NCBI RefSeq assembly: GCF_019649055.1
Contig: NW_026570275.1
Location: forward strand, 248,001 to 312,000
Length of the DNA stretch: 64,000 nucleotides
From: Paramacrobiotus metropolitanus
Lineage: Eukaryota > Tardigrada > Eutardigrada > Parachela > Macrobiotidae
Direction of reading: 5' to 3'
Shown: one piece after another, positions 1 through 11,533 of the stretch
Layout: each line of letters begins with the position of its first letter
How positions within the stretch are numbered: the stretch's first letter is position 1
Notes under the pieces: generated by a model
Told to the model about the DNA's origin: nothing
Database searches by the model: none
The model's input: the letters and a program-made list of their open reading frames with translations, nothing else
Program-made: the position numbers and the translations under genes

Positions 1-120
1 AAGTTCCGATTAAAAAATTCGCGAATTTCTTTAATCGGTTGGCAACAGACCGATTGAAAAACCGAGCGATTAAAAGTTTCTCTTGGGACTGCTTTTTAAT
101 CGCATTTCTTTAATCGCTCA
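1..120. repeat. Inverted repeats built on CGATTAAA
   Basis: The first 120 bases hold nested inverted repeats. CCGATTAAA near position 6 pairs with TTTAATCGG near 38 around the palindrome AATTCGCGAATT, and GAGCGATTAAA near 64 pairs with TTTAATCGCTC near 118. This looks like the end of an inverted-repeat element that continues outside the window. Its family is unknown. Confidence 0.5.
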
Positions 121-3100
121 GAAATGCTTAGCGCATTCTCCTGTAATGCTAGCACATGAAACATCCGGTAGCTGATCTGAATATACAGTACTTATTTATG
201 CGCTTACATGTGTGGTATTACGACAAGTATGAGAAATTCATCTTTTTATTCCCCAATCAGCATGGCGTAGCGCGATGTACTTAAGTATTCTAAGTGGCTC
301 CAGTAATTATTTTAGTCGCTCGAGTCGACTTTTTGGATATTGCGGTTATGGTGGTCACCGGTTTGTGAAACGGGCTTGTACAGTTGTACTTAAGTCGTAC
401 CAGAAGCTAAGACAAGTCTGGTAATTACTAATTTCAGTCCTGGCTGATTGCACACTTGCAACCAAGTACATCTTATGTGACAGAAGCTGTTGTGGTGAAT
501 TATTGTGGAGTGTGGACCAGGGTCAAAAAGAGGGAGGGAAAACTAAAGGAATGGATTTTCAGCGGTCGAAAAGAGGGAGGGAAAACTGAAGAAAGGGACG
601 AAAAGATGGAGGGGATTTGTTTGGTCAAAAAAGGAAGGAAAATTCTTTGTCAAAATTTTGAAAATAGTAAAGTAATTTTCTTGGTCATAACGAAAAAACA
701 ACTTCTCGCGATGTGAGATATTTGGAAAAGTTGTAACATGAATTTTTGAAAGTGCACGCGACGGTTGATACACTGTTGTAAAAAAAACAGCGAGCGCCGA
801 GAGGTGTGATCAGTGATCAAGCGTTATGCGCAGGTTAGAGCAACAATTTTATGACCAGCTTTGTTTTTCTCGGCATCATCTGCCACTTTTAACATCTACT
901 GTAGTTTTAGGATTTATTATTAAAAGCGTGAGTGCATATGAAAACATCCCCAATAGTCTTAAAGAATTACAGTATGTACATGTGCACTGATTGTGCAGAT
1001 CCTACATCAACTTTAATAATTTATTAAATAATATAATTTCCAAATGATAAATTAAAGTTTGATAATTCATATTTAATAGTTTTAGATTGCAAAGATTTGT
1101 TAGAATCAAATCAACAATCAACAATGGTGAGGAAGTCCAGGTTTATGAATAAAAGTTCGGCTGGTCGGTTCATTCGCATTATTTCGGTTAGTTTAATATT
1201 AAAGTAGTTACTACTGTGGTTAAAGCATCTTGGAGGATTTTTATTGGGTTATTCAAGTTACGCGTAACATTATTAAACTTTGTCCTTAACAAATTTCCGC
1301 CAAACCAAGAAAACGTACAATTCTCAGAATTGTACTATTTTTTTCATAAATCGTGCTTCATAGACCAAAGTATAGCGGGATACGAGTGTCGTAAACCGTT
1401 TCACCCCTCCGGCTTCTAGGCTCGCAGTTATTAAAATCAGTCGGACACGAACGTGCCGACAGAAGGGGTCGCGTAATATGTTTCTTGTTTGAAATTGTAC
1501 CAAGAAAAACTGCATTGTCGTTAATAAATAAACACGACAATGACATTATTAATTAATGTAAAGTATATTATTTCGTATTTTTTTAATTGTGTATAATGTT
1601 TTCAAGGAAAATTTTTTAATTTCCTAGGTTATCATGAAACAGGGTTGGATCGGTTTCGGCATGACACGGGCACGATTTTGATCGAACGTTTTCCAAAACA
1701 AAAACCTTGCGATCAGCCAGTTCAAAACCACGGCTGATTTAAAAGTGGTCAGTTTTTCTCGAAATTTTCGGATTAGCGAGATCTGAAAACTATGGGGAGG
1801 CCGGGCGTAGTATACATTTTTTTCTTAATAATTAAATTCAGTTTTTTTTGTGCGGTTTGCAAATCTGGTGACCCGGTCGGGCATCAGAGGCAGCATGGAC
1901 CACCAGAAACGCGGAGGCGAAGCCGCATCTGATTTCTTGCCTCTTTTTGACCCTGGCCGTCATGGCGGGGGTCGAAATCTGCAGGTTCTGGCAAATGACT
2001 GACAAAAACACCTGGCAGTTGCCAAAAAAAATTATGGCAGTTTACCTTACGGGTTTGAAAAACAATCACCACCGAGACTGGATGTACACAGACAGAAGCC
2101 ACTACAGACAACGTCGGCACTTTGGCTTCTGCGGAGTGCTCGCTGCGCTCGATAAAAAAGTTAATAAGAATCTTCTGCATAAAATTATAGCTATCCAACA
2201 ATTGCATGCGCAGTGTAGCCTCCAGCCTTCGGCACGCTCGTCTAGGACTTATGAAGGATTACAACTAACTTTGATTACAACTAACGTGATTACCCTACCG
2301 AGTATTTGGTAATTTTGCAATAACTTCTATCTCAGAGATAACAATTATTTGTCTTACATGTATTGGTTTTGTAACCGTTTGAAAGAACTTATACAATTAT
2401 TGACAACGCCACAATCAGGCGTGCCGAGGGTATACGAGGCGTAGCGTGCCTAGCCATTGTCATTTCAGATGAGACAGTAGCGCGAGGCATATGGGACTGC
2501 TTTACAAGCATCTGCAAAACTCCATTCGCAATCAGATCAGACAACGTTTAATGTCGTTTTCCTTTTGATGTCGTTTACTATAACAACATCTAAATAAAGT
2601 TATAAATACTTCCATATATATATAGAAGTGATCTAACCATGCTTTTGCGCAGACATTGTGCAAATCTGCTTAAGAGTTCACAGTCGAAGTTATATCTGCA
2701 GTTGTGCGATGCTTGCAGATTATGAAACTGAAAAGCTCATATTTTTGAATTGTGCTTACAGTGAGTATGTCCCAGTAAATTTTCTAAACAGTCTCTGAAT
2801 TAACGACAGTTGTTTTGTTTATGGAATGCTTGTATTAGCTAATTTGACTTTAACTGAGATTATCTAAAACGCGCGCTAAATAAAAATTTATTTTCGATTT
2901 TATAAGGCGGGCATGCGTTGTCTGGGGACTGGGATATCTTCAGGATGTACTTATAAATAATTCAGATAATTTTAAAGAACACTGTCATGGTAGTTACTAC
3001 TATTATTAGTAATCTATATATACTTTTTATTATTTAAACGAAACATCAAACAGCGAAATTGCTGATAATAGATCGCGCTGCGAACATTTCACAATACTAT

Positions 3101-3825
3101 ATAATGATATGAGTTGAAGTTTTTACAAAATCGACAACGTTATTGTTTTTGCTTGCGAATTGGGGCACGGCAACGATCTGGCTCAGTTCAGTTTTGTATA
3201 AAATTTAAAAAATGAATGATAAATCGTAGAAAAGTGCTAATATATAAGTCGTAAATTGTAAGCGTAACAGAGTTAAAACATACGATATAAGTCGTTGCTA
3301 ACAACTTATCATAAATCGTTTTTCACAATCGTTGTAATGGCAAATAAACAACGCTCACACTTCACAAGTTCTGTACAAGAGCAACTCGAAAGCCATTCAA
3401 GTACAGCGAAGTCGCCGCCTTAGTTACGTGTATATGGCAAGAGCTATAACTTGGGACATGGTTTACTTTTGCAGAAAACAGAGTGTGACATTTTACTGGT
3501 ATAGCTAAAATTGTTAAGATTAGTTTAGCTTTGTAGTAATTTTTGTGCTGAAAAACTCCTCTTTGACTGTACTTTGAAAAAACAAACAGAAGAGTGAATG
3601 CGTGTAGAAATGTGAACTGCACTGGTGTTTTTCCCATAGACGCATATGCTTAACCTTTCAAAGCGTCTCATCCCAAATGACACAATAGAGCCGAAATCAC
3701 ACCTCATTAGCGATTGTGCCGTTGTCAATTAGTGAACCATCATACTCGTAAAGTACATCATAAGCTGTGGCAGGCATAATAGCATTTCCATATACAGTGG
3801 TACGCGCATAACTCCATAAGTGGTA
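121..3825. other. AT-rich stretch with no recognised gene
   Basis: Open frames here are short, overlap on both strands and show no domain, no signal peptide and no convincing splice pattern. A direct repeat of about 24 bases lies at 522-590. I see no RNA gene. The stretch is best treated as intergenic. Confidence 0.5.
522..590. repeat. Short purine-rich direct repeat, two copies
   Basis: A purine-rich sequence of about 24 bases beginning GGTC and ending GGGAGGGAAAACT occurs at about 522-547 and again at about 564-590. No function is apparent. Confidence 0.6.
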
Positions 3826-4006
3826 TACAGTAAAACCAGTCTTTTACATACACCGGTAAATACATACACCTGGAGATTACATACGCGGAAAGTTTAACCG
3901 GCGCGTCCCATAGACTGTAATTTAGCTCTGTCTAATACATACACCTGGATAACACATACGGTTTTGCTTTAACCGAAGGTGTATTTAGTAGCCAGGTTTC
4001 ACTGTA
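3826..4006. mobile_element. Small inverted-repeat element (MITE family A), complete copy
   Basis: The left end reads TACAGTAAAACCAGT inward and the right end, read on the minus strand, TACAGTGAAACCTGG. Both arms carry spaced versions of TACATACACC and TAAATACA. The outermost TA at each end suggests a TA target site, as in Tc1/mariner-type MITEs. It is 181 bp and non-coding. The same two ends recur at 50177 and 55966, where they bound a 5.8-kb insertion, so this copy is probably the short internally deleted form of that element. Confidence 0.7.
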
Positions 4007-5950
4007 GTGTGTTCAGAGTTATCGAAAATTAGAACGTAAAAATCTGTCAAATGGCAATAATAAGTACAGAAATTATGGCAGAAGGGGGTACAAAGTCACA
4101 CTACAAGCACATAATATTATGGCCCTTAATACTAGTTATTATTACTCACACTGCTCGACAGAATAGATGAGCACTAAAATGACAAGGAAAGTAATACCGT
4201 AAAACGAATTTATTTTCACGTACAGTTCATTAAATACATCCCACTATGATCCTATCCACCTTGATGAAGCCAGGATTTGGTGAAATATGACGTTAACAAC
4301 AGGTGTCGGCAGCGTGAGACATCTAAAAAAGGCGCCATACTCGGATATAACCGTTGCAATACGCAACAAATTTCTACTAAAGCGGAGCGCACAGCAAAAT
4401 ATTTTGAAAATACGGCTACCTAATACTACACTTACACTTTTTATTACACGAGTACTGTTCGCGTTCATCTTTTCGTGTTCATGCCGCATGATTTATTTTC
4501 GCCGTTCCATACTTGCAAGTTGGTGCACCAAGCAAAATATTCAGCTAACATTACTATAGAGGAATTTTAAGAGGTATTTATTTAGAGGTATTTATAGAGA
4601 GGTATTTATTTAGGGGTATTTATTTTTTATATGTATTTATTTATAGAGGTAATTATTTTTTTTATTTTGAATTAGAGGTATTTTTTGTGTCAAACTATCG
4701 AAAACAGCGCCAAAACACAGATGCTCGAATAGCGGGTAGTGATGACTCACTGCGCAGTGCGCATACGCAGCCGCCAGGAAGGTGGCCTGGCTTTGGTTGT
4801 CTCAGGAAGGCACACGTGTATGCGACCGGCTGGTGACGCTTAAAGTGATTAAACGCGCTAAGCTGCATGATCTTGATGTTCGATGAAAGCCCGTCAAGTA
4901 GTCCAAGTCCGTAGAAAGTGGAGCAGTCGATCTTTTAGCCGGACAGTGGTAGGGCATTAACCTTGTAAACACAAACAAACACCTAGAGGAAGAAGGGTAA
5001 CTCTCTTACCAGGAAGGGTAACTGGGTAACTGGGAGAGAGGTGGAAGGCTAACTCATAAATCTGCCGGTCTCTAGCAGGGAGGTGGAATTAAATGGTGGA
5101 TGCGATTGGGTTTGTACGTCCGCTATCAACCCATCCGCGCCGGCTACATGCACGAGCGTCCCATAGGGTATACCACTCGCAAACCAATTCAAACGAGCCC
5201 CATCTATGTTTTTTGATACGCGTGACGGAAATGTAGTCGCTACTGTGGTATAATACAGATATAGTATACTGTATTCATAGTACCTGGCACATTGCAGTTT
5301 TGGGTTTTTGGTGCCCTAGCTGTTCTGCTGTTATTGCTTTTGTAAATCACTAATTGTACGGGTCTAGCTTAGTACGAACCAAGGTGCATTCACTCTATTA
5401 ATTTGACGCTTATGACAGCATTTTGAAGTGAGGCTTGTACGAGTATTTTACAGCCAGCAGATTTTGTATCGGAATACGGATTATGCGCCCAGCATCCTGT
5501 TGGACAGATATGGGTGAAATAAATCCCTAAAAGTTTTATCCAGCAACCGGCGTATACTTTCGTGCGTACCAAAAGTTAGGTTATCAACAGATCTTATCAA
5601 AGGATTCACATAATAGCGTATCAATATGGATATGGTTTTTATACTGAACCGGATTTCGGCAATACTTTTAAATTTTAAATTGCAGTATATTAAATTAAAT
5701 ATTTAAAATTCAAAAAAAATGCAAAAAGGTTCGGTTTAATTGCGATATTTATAGGTACAAATATTGTGAGAGGCTGGAGCAGATCATTTTCAATTACCAA
5801 TCGCTACTGGAAAATCTGATAAAAATCGCGTATAAATTTGGTACGCCTTTGATCGATTTAATTGTTTCGAGCAGCAAAGCCTGTAACCGGGCACTCTCAC
5901 ATACTCGTGTCTCTTGAAGAGTATCAGATTCGAAGGGATGTCAGTAGAGC
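4007..5950. other. Intergenic stretch with no recognised gene
   Basis: No open frame here shows a recognisable domain. Two overlapping frames on opposite strands near 4244-4559 look like chance. Apart from a T/A-rich repeat patch at 4568-4690 I see nothing structured. Confidence 0.45.
4568..4690 (+). repeat. Degenerate AGAGGTATTTATT tandem repeat
   Basis: Units close to AGAGGTATTTATTT recur about six times with variable spacing, then fade into T-rich sequence. It is a simple low-complexity expansion. Confidence 0.7.
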
Positions 5951-6105
5951 ATGTCAGTAATCCCTGTATTTCCTGCCGTCCGTCTGCTGGAGTAGAACGT
6001 GGCGTCAGTAATATGGTTAAATCAGGCGCGGTACATAAACATCATGTATAGCCACAACGTTATACTCCAGGCGGCTGACGGTTTCAAGGACAGGGTTACT
6101 AGCAT
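5951..6105. mobile_element. Foldback element (MITE family B), degenerate copy
   Basis: The left end ATGTCAGTAATCCCTGT pairs with the reverse complement of the right end. The centre (ATGGTTAAATCAGGCGCGGT followed by ACATAA) closely matches the centre of the better preserved copy at 45133-45333, and both arms align to that copy. It is non-coding and about 155 bp. Confidence 0.6.
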
Positions 6106-6110
6106 GCATT

Positions 6111-6170
6111 AGATCAGCAGCATTACTGACGTCCCCTCGTAGATCAGCAGCATTACTGACGTCCCCTCGT
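6111..6170 (+). repeat. Perfect 30-bp tandem duplication
   Basis: A 30-base unit beginning AGATCAGCAGCATTACTGAC occurs twice back to back with no differences seen, so the duplication is recent. Confidence 0.9.
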
Positions 6171-7792
6171 ATGCTAGACTAATCAAGTTGTGGATGTACT
6201 GTAGTAAGAATACTGATGAGATTCCAAAGTTTTTAAAAATAAACCAGCGTATCAAACGTGGATTATGGCTAATCTTATTCAACTTTTGCACACCAGACGC
6301 CCTAAGTACGGCTGTCCGTGGCTATCGAAGCGAGGGAGGGTTGGTAGCTGTGAAGTCCTCGTTGAGGAAATTCCGAAAAATTGGAACTAAAGGCAGAATC
6401 GAAACGCCTGTTAGGCTGCTACCGAGTATGATCTACGCAGCACTCATCAAGCTGTTAGCTGTGCATTATCTGCAAGTGCCTTTAAATTTTAGCAGACTTC
6501 TGTTGCAGTTGAAGTTAACTGGTGATCGCTGGCAAGGGCCACTGTACAAGCGCCGCGTGTTGGCTGAGATCAAGATATTGGTGTTTGAGCCAACCAGGTA
6601 GCCAGCGGACTGGGGTGTCTGCCATGTGTACAGAGCATAACTTCCTTAAACACCAACCATCAGCATGCATGCACTTTTAGCACTAGACAGCTGCGATACC
6701 TTGGTGGTCGCGTCACCGCTACGATACCTTGGTGGTCGCGTCACCGACTTAGGCAGCATCCATAAATTACGTACGCAGGAAATCGTGATTTTTACTCCCC
6801 TCCCCCTTCATAGCGGTCCGTGACGTTTGCTTGGAATTGAGAAGACCAAGCGGAAATTGAGAGTCCTCGGTACGCAGTTTTTCGGAATTGTTATTACGAA
6901 TACTTGTATAATTGGTAGTGCAGACAACATATAAGCCGGATGAACAAACCAAGTAATTTCTTTGATGAATTTGAAAATGGACACATGATGTGGTGGCAGT
7001 GGCCAAGACGGCTGCTAACACGTTCTCCGACAACGCAGTGTCGAAATCTCGCCCGACACCTGCGGGGTTTGCCGGAACATTTTCCCCCCCTACCTACCTG
7101 CTTAGTGCATTTGACACTCATCCTTTACAGTACCACTTACCAAGGGCGGCAATGAGCAGGGACCGGTCACCGGTTCGTCTCTCAGAAGAATTTGGTTTTT
7201 GCATGAAGATAGAGTAACATCGGGATAAACTTAAAAAATACTGTTATTGGCAAATGGTTCAGTGAGCGTGGCCAAACACGAATCTGTTGACTAAAAGTAT
7301 CGTAAAATATTATTATTATACAGAACTCTTTAACTGGTTAAATTGAACGTTATTAACTATTACCATATTACCAGGCTGTTTGTGCCACTTTCGAGCATTG
7401 TCTTACCCCTCATCACTGTAACCTCCTTTATCGCTCCTTTATTTGATTTTATACTAAAATACTGTAACTGGTTCATCGTTTATCCAAATAGTAGCTTTAA
7501 AATTTTTTGCCACTTATCGGTCTGGGCAGAATATTTGCAGTGCAAGCGCGGTTTAAACACAAAACATTTTAACAGAAATAGGAAGAGTTTCTAAAAGCTG
7601 TGTGGGCGGGTGGCGAGACTTTTTGACAAGGTACTCTTCTGTACACCAGACCTTCAGATGCAGCGGTTCATCTAGCGGCTATAGCATTGTTCGTTCTAGT
7701 ATAGAAGTATCTCATCTGATTTGATGACTTATGTGTAATCGTGAAGATCTGAAATCTGAAAATTCTAATTTGAAACACTTGTTTTTTTGTAG
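6171..7792. other. No confident gene; possible 5' region of the Ig gene
   Basis: One plus-strand frame of 137 codons (6188-6601) has no recognised domain. A 28-base-period direct repeat lies at 6691-6746. The exon at 7793 opens with a splice acceptor, so its upstream exons may lie here, but I could not find a signal-peptide exon in the matching phase. Confidence 0.4.
6691..6746 (+). repeat. Short direct repeat, 28-bp period
   Basis: CGATACCTTGGTGGTCGCGT and the five bases that follow (TCACCG context) occur at 6694-6718 and 6722-6746. It is a local duplication in non-coding sequence. Confidence 0.85.
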
Positions 7793-8607
7793 TAATGCAG
7801 CAGTTGCATGAATCCTTCTCGAGACACCAGAATGGAACCGTGCGTTCGAGTAACCTAACCATAACGCCCTCAGCCTCGGTGTATTCGCTGGACAATAACG
7901 TAGTTATAAGAGCTCCCGAAAGAACGCCGATAACGCTAAGGTGTCTAGACGATCGCATTGTACCGAGAACGAAAGAAACCAACCGGTTTGCTTTGCGCTA
8001 TAACGGAATAGAACACAGCCATTTGGGCGTTAGTCAAGCGGTCGCTCCAGAACCCGCCACCACCTGTGGATGCTTACCACCCGGTACACAGACGGGAAAA
8101 TTCCATGCTGTGATATACAACCTGACATCGGCAGATGTGCACCTACTGAATTTCAGCAACGTCAACGGCGGCCAGTACGAGTGCGTATGGTACAACGGGG
8201 ACGACGCTGGTTACGTTAGTCAGCGCTACCTAGTCAGTCCACTGTTGACTGCTCAAGAGGTCTTCACTCCGCCACTGCGCAACATCTCCGCCGAGATAGG
8301 CGAAAGCGTGGAGTTGAGTTGCTGGGTAAAATTTGACGCAATGATGGGCGGGTTGAAGGGACGATTCCTGTGGATCAACGAGAAGGATGTGTTGTCCGCG
8401 CGAGGCTTCGACCGTTTGCAGCACACTGTGCGCCGGCGGGACGGCATCACGGTGCATTACAAATCTGACGCCAACTGCATCTGCTACGTAGCACTGAAGA
8501 TTCAGGCCGTTCGGCGGGATGATGCCGGATGGTATCAGTGCTGGTTTAAAGCCGACGATGTCTTCGATGAGTGGCTGGTGCAAAGCGCGTTTCTAACAGT
8601 AACGTAA
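7793..8607 (+). CDS. Protein with two immunoglobulin-like domains (terminal exon)
   Basis: An open frame of 270 codons reads as two Ig-like domains. The first spans roughly residues 18-140 and ends in the classic F-strand pattern GGQYECVWYN. The second, residues about 158-268, has ELSCWV for the B-strand Cys, a W (FLWIN) and DDAGWYQCWF for the F-strand Cys, ending LTVT before TAA. Extra cysteines (TTCGCLP, ANCICY) suggest additional disulfides. Ig folds of this kind bind other proteins at the cell surface or outside the cell. No signal peptide is present, and a T-rich tract ending TTTGTAG lies directly before 7793, so I infer an internal or last exon with upstream exons missing; the ATG at 7795 is probably not the true start. 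The domain family is clear; the gene boundary is not. A GTAACG near 8600 could also be a donor. Confidence 0.7.
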
Positions 8608-9354
8608 CATTTGGGTGGCTGGAGCTGTGGGCCAACAAATTTGGAGGAGTGGCAAATCTCATGATGAAGCAGCTTTAGAAGATGATTCATTCTGTACGAA
8701 GAGGAGCTACCTTGGCCCGATCAAAGGCGCGAACACGACCATAATCCGATCACTGTGCACGCATGTGTGTACAACGCCCAACCGCCCAGGTTGGCAGTAA
8801 ATGAACCACTGTGCCGGCATACGCAAAACGGCAAACCACCCACATCGGCAAGAACTTTGACACAATCGCTATGGCCGCCATATTTAAAAAACGAAAAATC
8901 CATTTTGTTATTAAGCCATTTATTATTATATTATTATTAAACGAAAAACCCATTTATTAAAAGAAGAAATTTTAGAGAGCTAAATTTATTAATAACTTTG
9001 CTGCCGTGGCAGGGTGAACAGCCATGTTTCACGCGCGGGCGGGCAAGTGGTTAACGTCGCTGCCAACCTGGGTGGTTTGGCGTTGTGCACACACGCGGGC
9101 ACAGTGATCGGATTATGGTCATGTTTGCGCCTTTGATCGGGCCAAGGTAGCTCCTCCTCGTACTATTTGCCAAAGATGTGCTGTTTCATTAAGTACTAAC
9201 GTGCTTTTGGGGTTGCCGCTTGTATTAATTTGCTCTTATGAAGCGTTCTTTTGTCTAGTTTTTTTTTGTATAATACTAGTTTTTACTGTTTAACTGAATT
9301 GACCTGGTGACATTATATGGGGTATGCTTTAATTGTCTGTTCTTGTGGTGCAGG
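8608..9354. other. Non-coding stretch containing a long inverted repeat
   Basis: No coding potential seen. It is dominated by the inverted-repeat pair listed separately at 8694-9167. AT-rich sequence around 8890-8960 contains a short direct repeat of CGAAAAAYCCATTT. Confidence 0.5.
8694..9167. repeat. Long imperfect inverted repeat, arms of about 120 bp
   Basis: The left arm (about 8694-8815) begins GTACGAAGAGGAGCTACC; the right arm (about 9045-9167), read on the minus strand, begins GTACGAGGAGGAGCTACC. The arms stay closely matched through the CTTGGCCCGATCAAAGGCGC segment and into the CAGGTTGGCAG segment. The spacer is about 230 bp and AT-rich. A transcript would fold into a long hairpin. 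It is either a foldback element or an inverted duplication. No target-site duplication was identified. Confidence 0.75.
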
Positions 9355-9875
9355 TACAGTAAAACCTGCGTACATTGAACACCTGCGGTTCCAAATTTTT
9401 CGTTAAATGTAGGAGCCTGTCCAATGTACAGAACAGCTGCCCCCAGGGGGCCGTCCCTGGGGGCAGTAGTTCTGCGCACTAAAACTTCTCCTGGGGGCGA
9501 ACGGAAGCCGCCTGAAGGGGGACAGCCCGGTTAACGAGCTTCTATACGCTATTTTCGCGCATAACACATCAAAAATCGTGTGGTGTCAAAGTTATAACAA
9601 GCGAATGGCTTGTGAACTGTGGTCCGTTAAGCGCATTTTTTGGTGTTTTTTTTGCTCCCGAAACCAGATTCCGGCGCCTTGTTCATTTTCAAAAGGGCTA
9701 AACATTAGTAAATAATTAGATTCGTTCCAGCTAATTTGTTCAGTGTTCACTTCAGAGAAGTGTTCAATATAAGCGGGGTCCCCCCCTATGTCATAGTCTA
9801 CGAGACGCGACGGTTCCGTAATGACCGTTCAATGTACACCATACGCGAGTGTTCAAAGTCACAGGTTTTACTGTA
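9355..9875. mobile_element. Inverted-repeat element with TACAGTAAAACCTG ends
   Basis: The left end TACAGTAAAACCTG and the right end, read on the minus strand, are identical for 14 bases; a CATTGAACA-like block follows each. The outer TA is compatible with a TA-targeting transposon. At 521 bp it has no coding capacity. It shares only the outer bases with MITE family A, so I treat it as a separate family. It contains a strong GC-rich hairpin at 9430-9473. Confidence 0.6.
9430..9473. repeat. GC-rich perfect hairpin
   Basis: CTGCCCCCAGGG pairs perfectly with CCCTGGGGGCAG across a six-base loop. An outer AGAAC/GTTCT pair extends the stem beyond a two-base internal loop. The role is unknown. Confidence 0.85.
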
Positions 9876-11533
9876 ACGTAAAACGTTTAAGGTGGTTTGG
9901 TTTGCTTAGTTTGCTACAGTAAATACATATTACTTGTCCCTAGTGTCCCGAGAATCGATGGTCGGGTGACACGCAAGGTGAACCAGCGTGACAAACGTTA
10001 ACCATGCAGCCATACTGAACTATATCTTGGCATAAATCTTAGTTAATTCCACAAAAACTACTTGTATTTTGGTGTGTAAGTTTTGGGATTTATTTAGTAC
10101 CTCAAAATTGACTGATTTTAAGAATGGCAGAAATTGTTCGTTGACCTTTACGTTTTTGTTCCTCACGTTGCAGTCCGCTGATAGGCACATGAAGACAACA
10201 AATTTCTTAGTTATTAGTTAAAACGGCAACACATCTAGACATCCAGGTGCCATATATTTCTCATATACTCCCACCAGAGAATACTGACTGACGTACACTG
10301 TACCGTTTTTCGTTTGCCACAACCCGATGTTTCAGGACATGACTTCAGCCTGATTGAAGCCTGAGTGAAGTTTCGTGCCAAATACTTTGACCTGAACGCG
10401 GTTCATTGCCCGACGTTTTAGTTCAAAAAAGATTTCATTCAAGCCGAATTTCCGGACTCAGTGCTACTGTTTATCTTAATCGAGCGAAGCGTAGCGAAGG
10501 CCTTAGCGATCTTCTGCGTTTATGAAAAATATCGTGTCCGTCGGTCACCGCCGGAATTATGCGTTCAGTTTTTCTTATCAAAATAAATGCGCGACGATCA
10601 AGGCTCTCATTGATGCCGATATACGAGTATAATTACGATCACATGATATAACCAGGAGATACTAAATTTCATCCACAATGAAGAAATCTGCACACAAAAT
10701 GCATGACTCCATTCGTGAGCATTTCCGTCCGTCAAAAATGCTCACACCGTGAACCGTTGTCGTTCAAGCATTTTCGTCCGTTAAATGTGCCCCCTGCTCA
10801 CACCGTGAACCGTGAACATGTGAGCAATCTTGCCGGCTACAGACGTCACAGAGTAACACCGGTGACCGACGGACACCATGAGTTGCATGTGGTGTAAGTA
10901 TATGGTCCCACCGTGGATGCGGGCATTTTTTACAAAAGATAGCGCGTATATGTACATTCGGTGGCGGTGACCGACGGACACCACATTCCCCATAATTGTT
11001 GGACATAGAGGACCCTCGCTACACTTCGGTCGATTAGATATTTAAAAAAAAAAAGAATTTCCGGATGATTTCTTGAAGGGTATTGTCTTTTGAAGGATAT
11101 GGGACACAATTTCTTCACGAGTGAAGAGCTAATGGCGGGATGCAATCATCCCCATATGTTACGTCCGATGTCGAATGTCTTTATTCAGATGGGCGTACAA
11201 AGAGGAGCAAATCTGCCCCGCATTTTATGGAGAACTTTGTGAACAATAAAGGATTTATCTTTATAATTATCCGACACCAGCAGAATAAAACACCAATAAT
11301 ACTTTCTATTTACTGCATCCGAGAAACACTAATGAATACAGTGCACACGCTAAGTACGTTAAGAACAAGCAGGACATGGTTCGGGGATGAGCAGGATACA
11401 TTAAAGAATTCCATGAATAACATGGAAGAAGAAGTATGTCGTGCAGTGTGTTTAGCACTTGCATCATAGTTCTCTTTAAATGCGTTTATAAATGATTGCG
11501 CTGAGTCGCAATAGTACACAATCTTCTCAGACC
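9876..11533. other. Intergenic, with repeated GGTGACCGACGGACA motifs
   Basis: No recognisable gene. A 19-base inverted repeat (GTGTCCGTCGGTCACCGCC) lies at 10534-10552 and 10963-10981, with a further copy in the latter orientation at about 10860. CTCACACCGTGAACCGT occurs twice near 10740 and 10797. These may mark another inverted-repeat element of about 450 bp. Confidence 0.5.
10534..10981. repeat. Inverted repeat pair GTGTCCGTCGGTCACCGCC
   Basis: The two 19-base arms are exact reverse complements 410 bp apart, with a third partial copy between them. This is a possible small transposable element; no other feature supports that. Confidence 0.6.

Noticed and set aside
6188-6601. A 137-codon plus-strand gene
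   Set aside because: No domain, no signal peptide, composition like the surrounding DNA, and it starts within repeat-flanked sequence.
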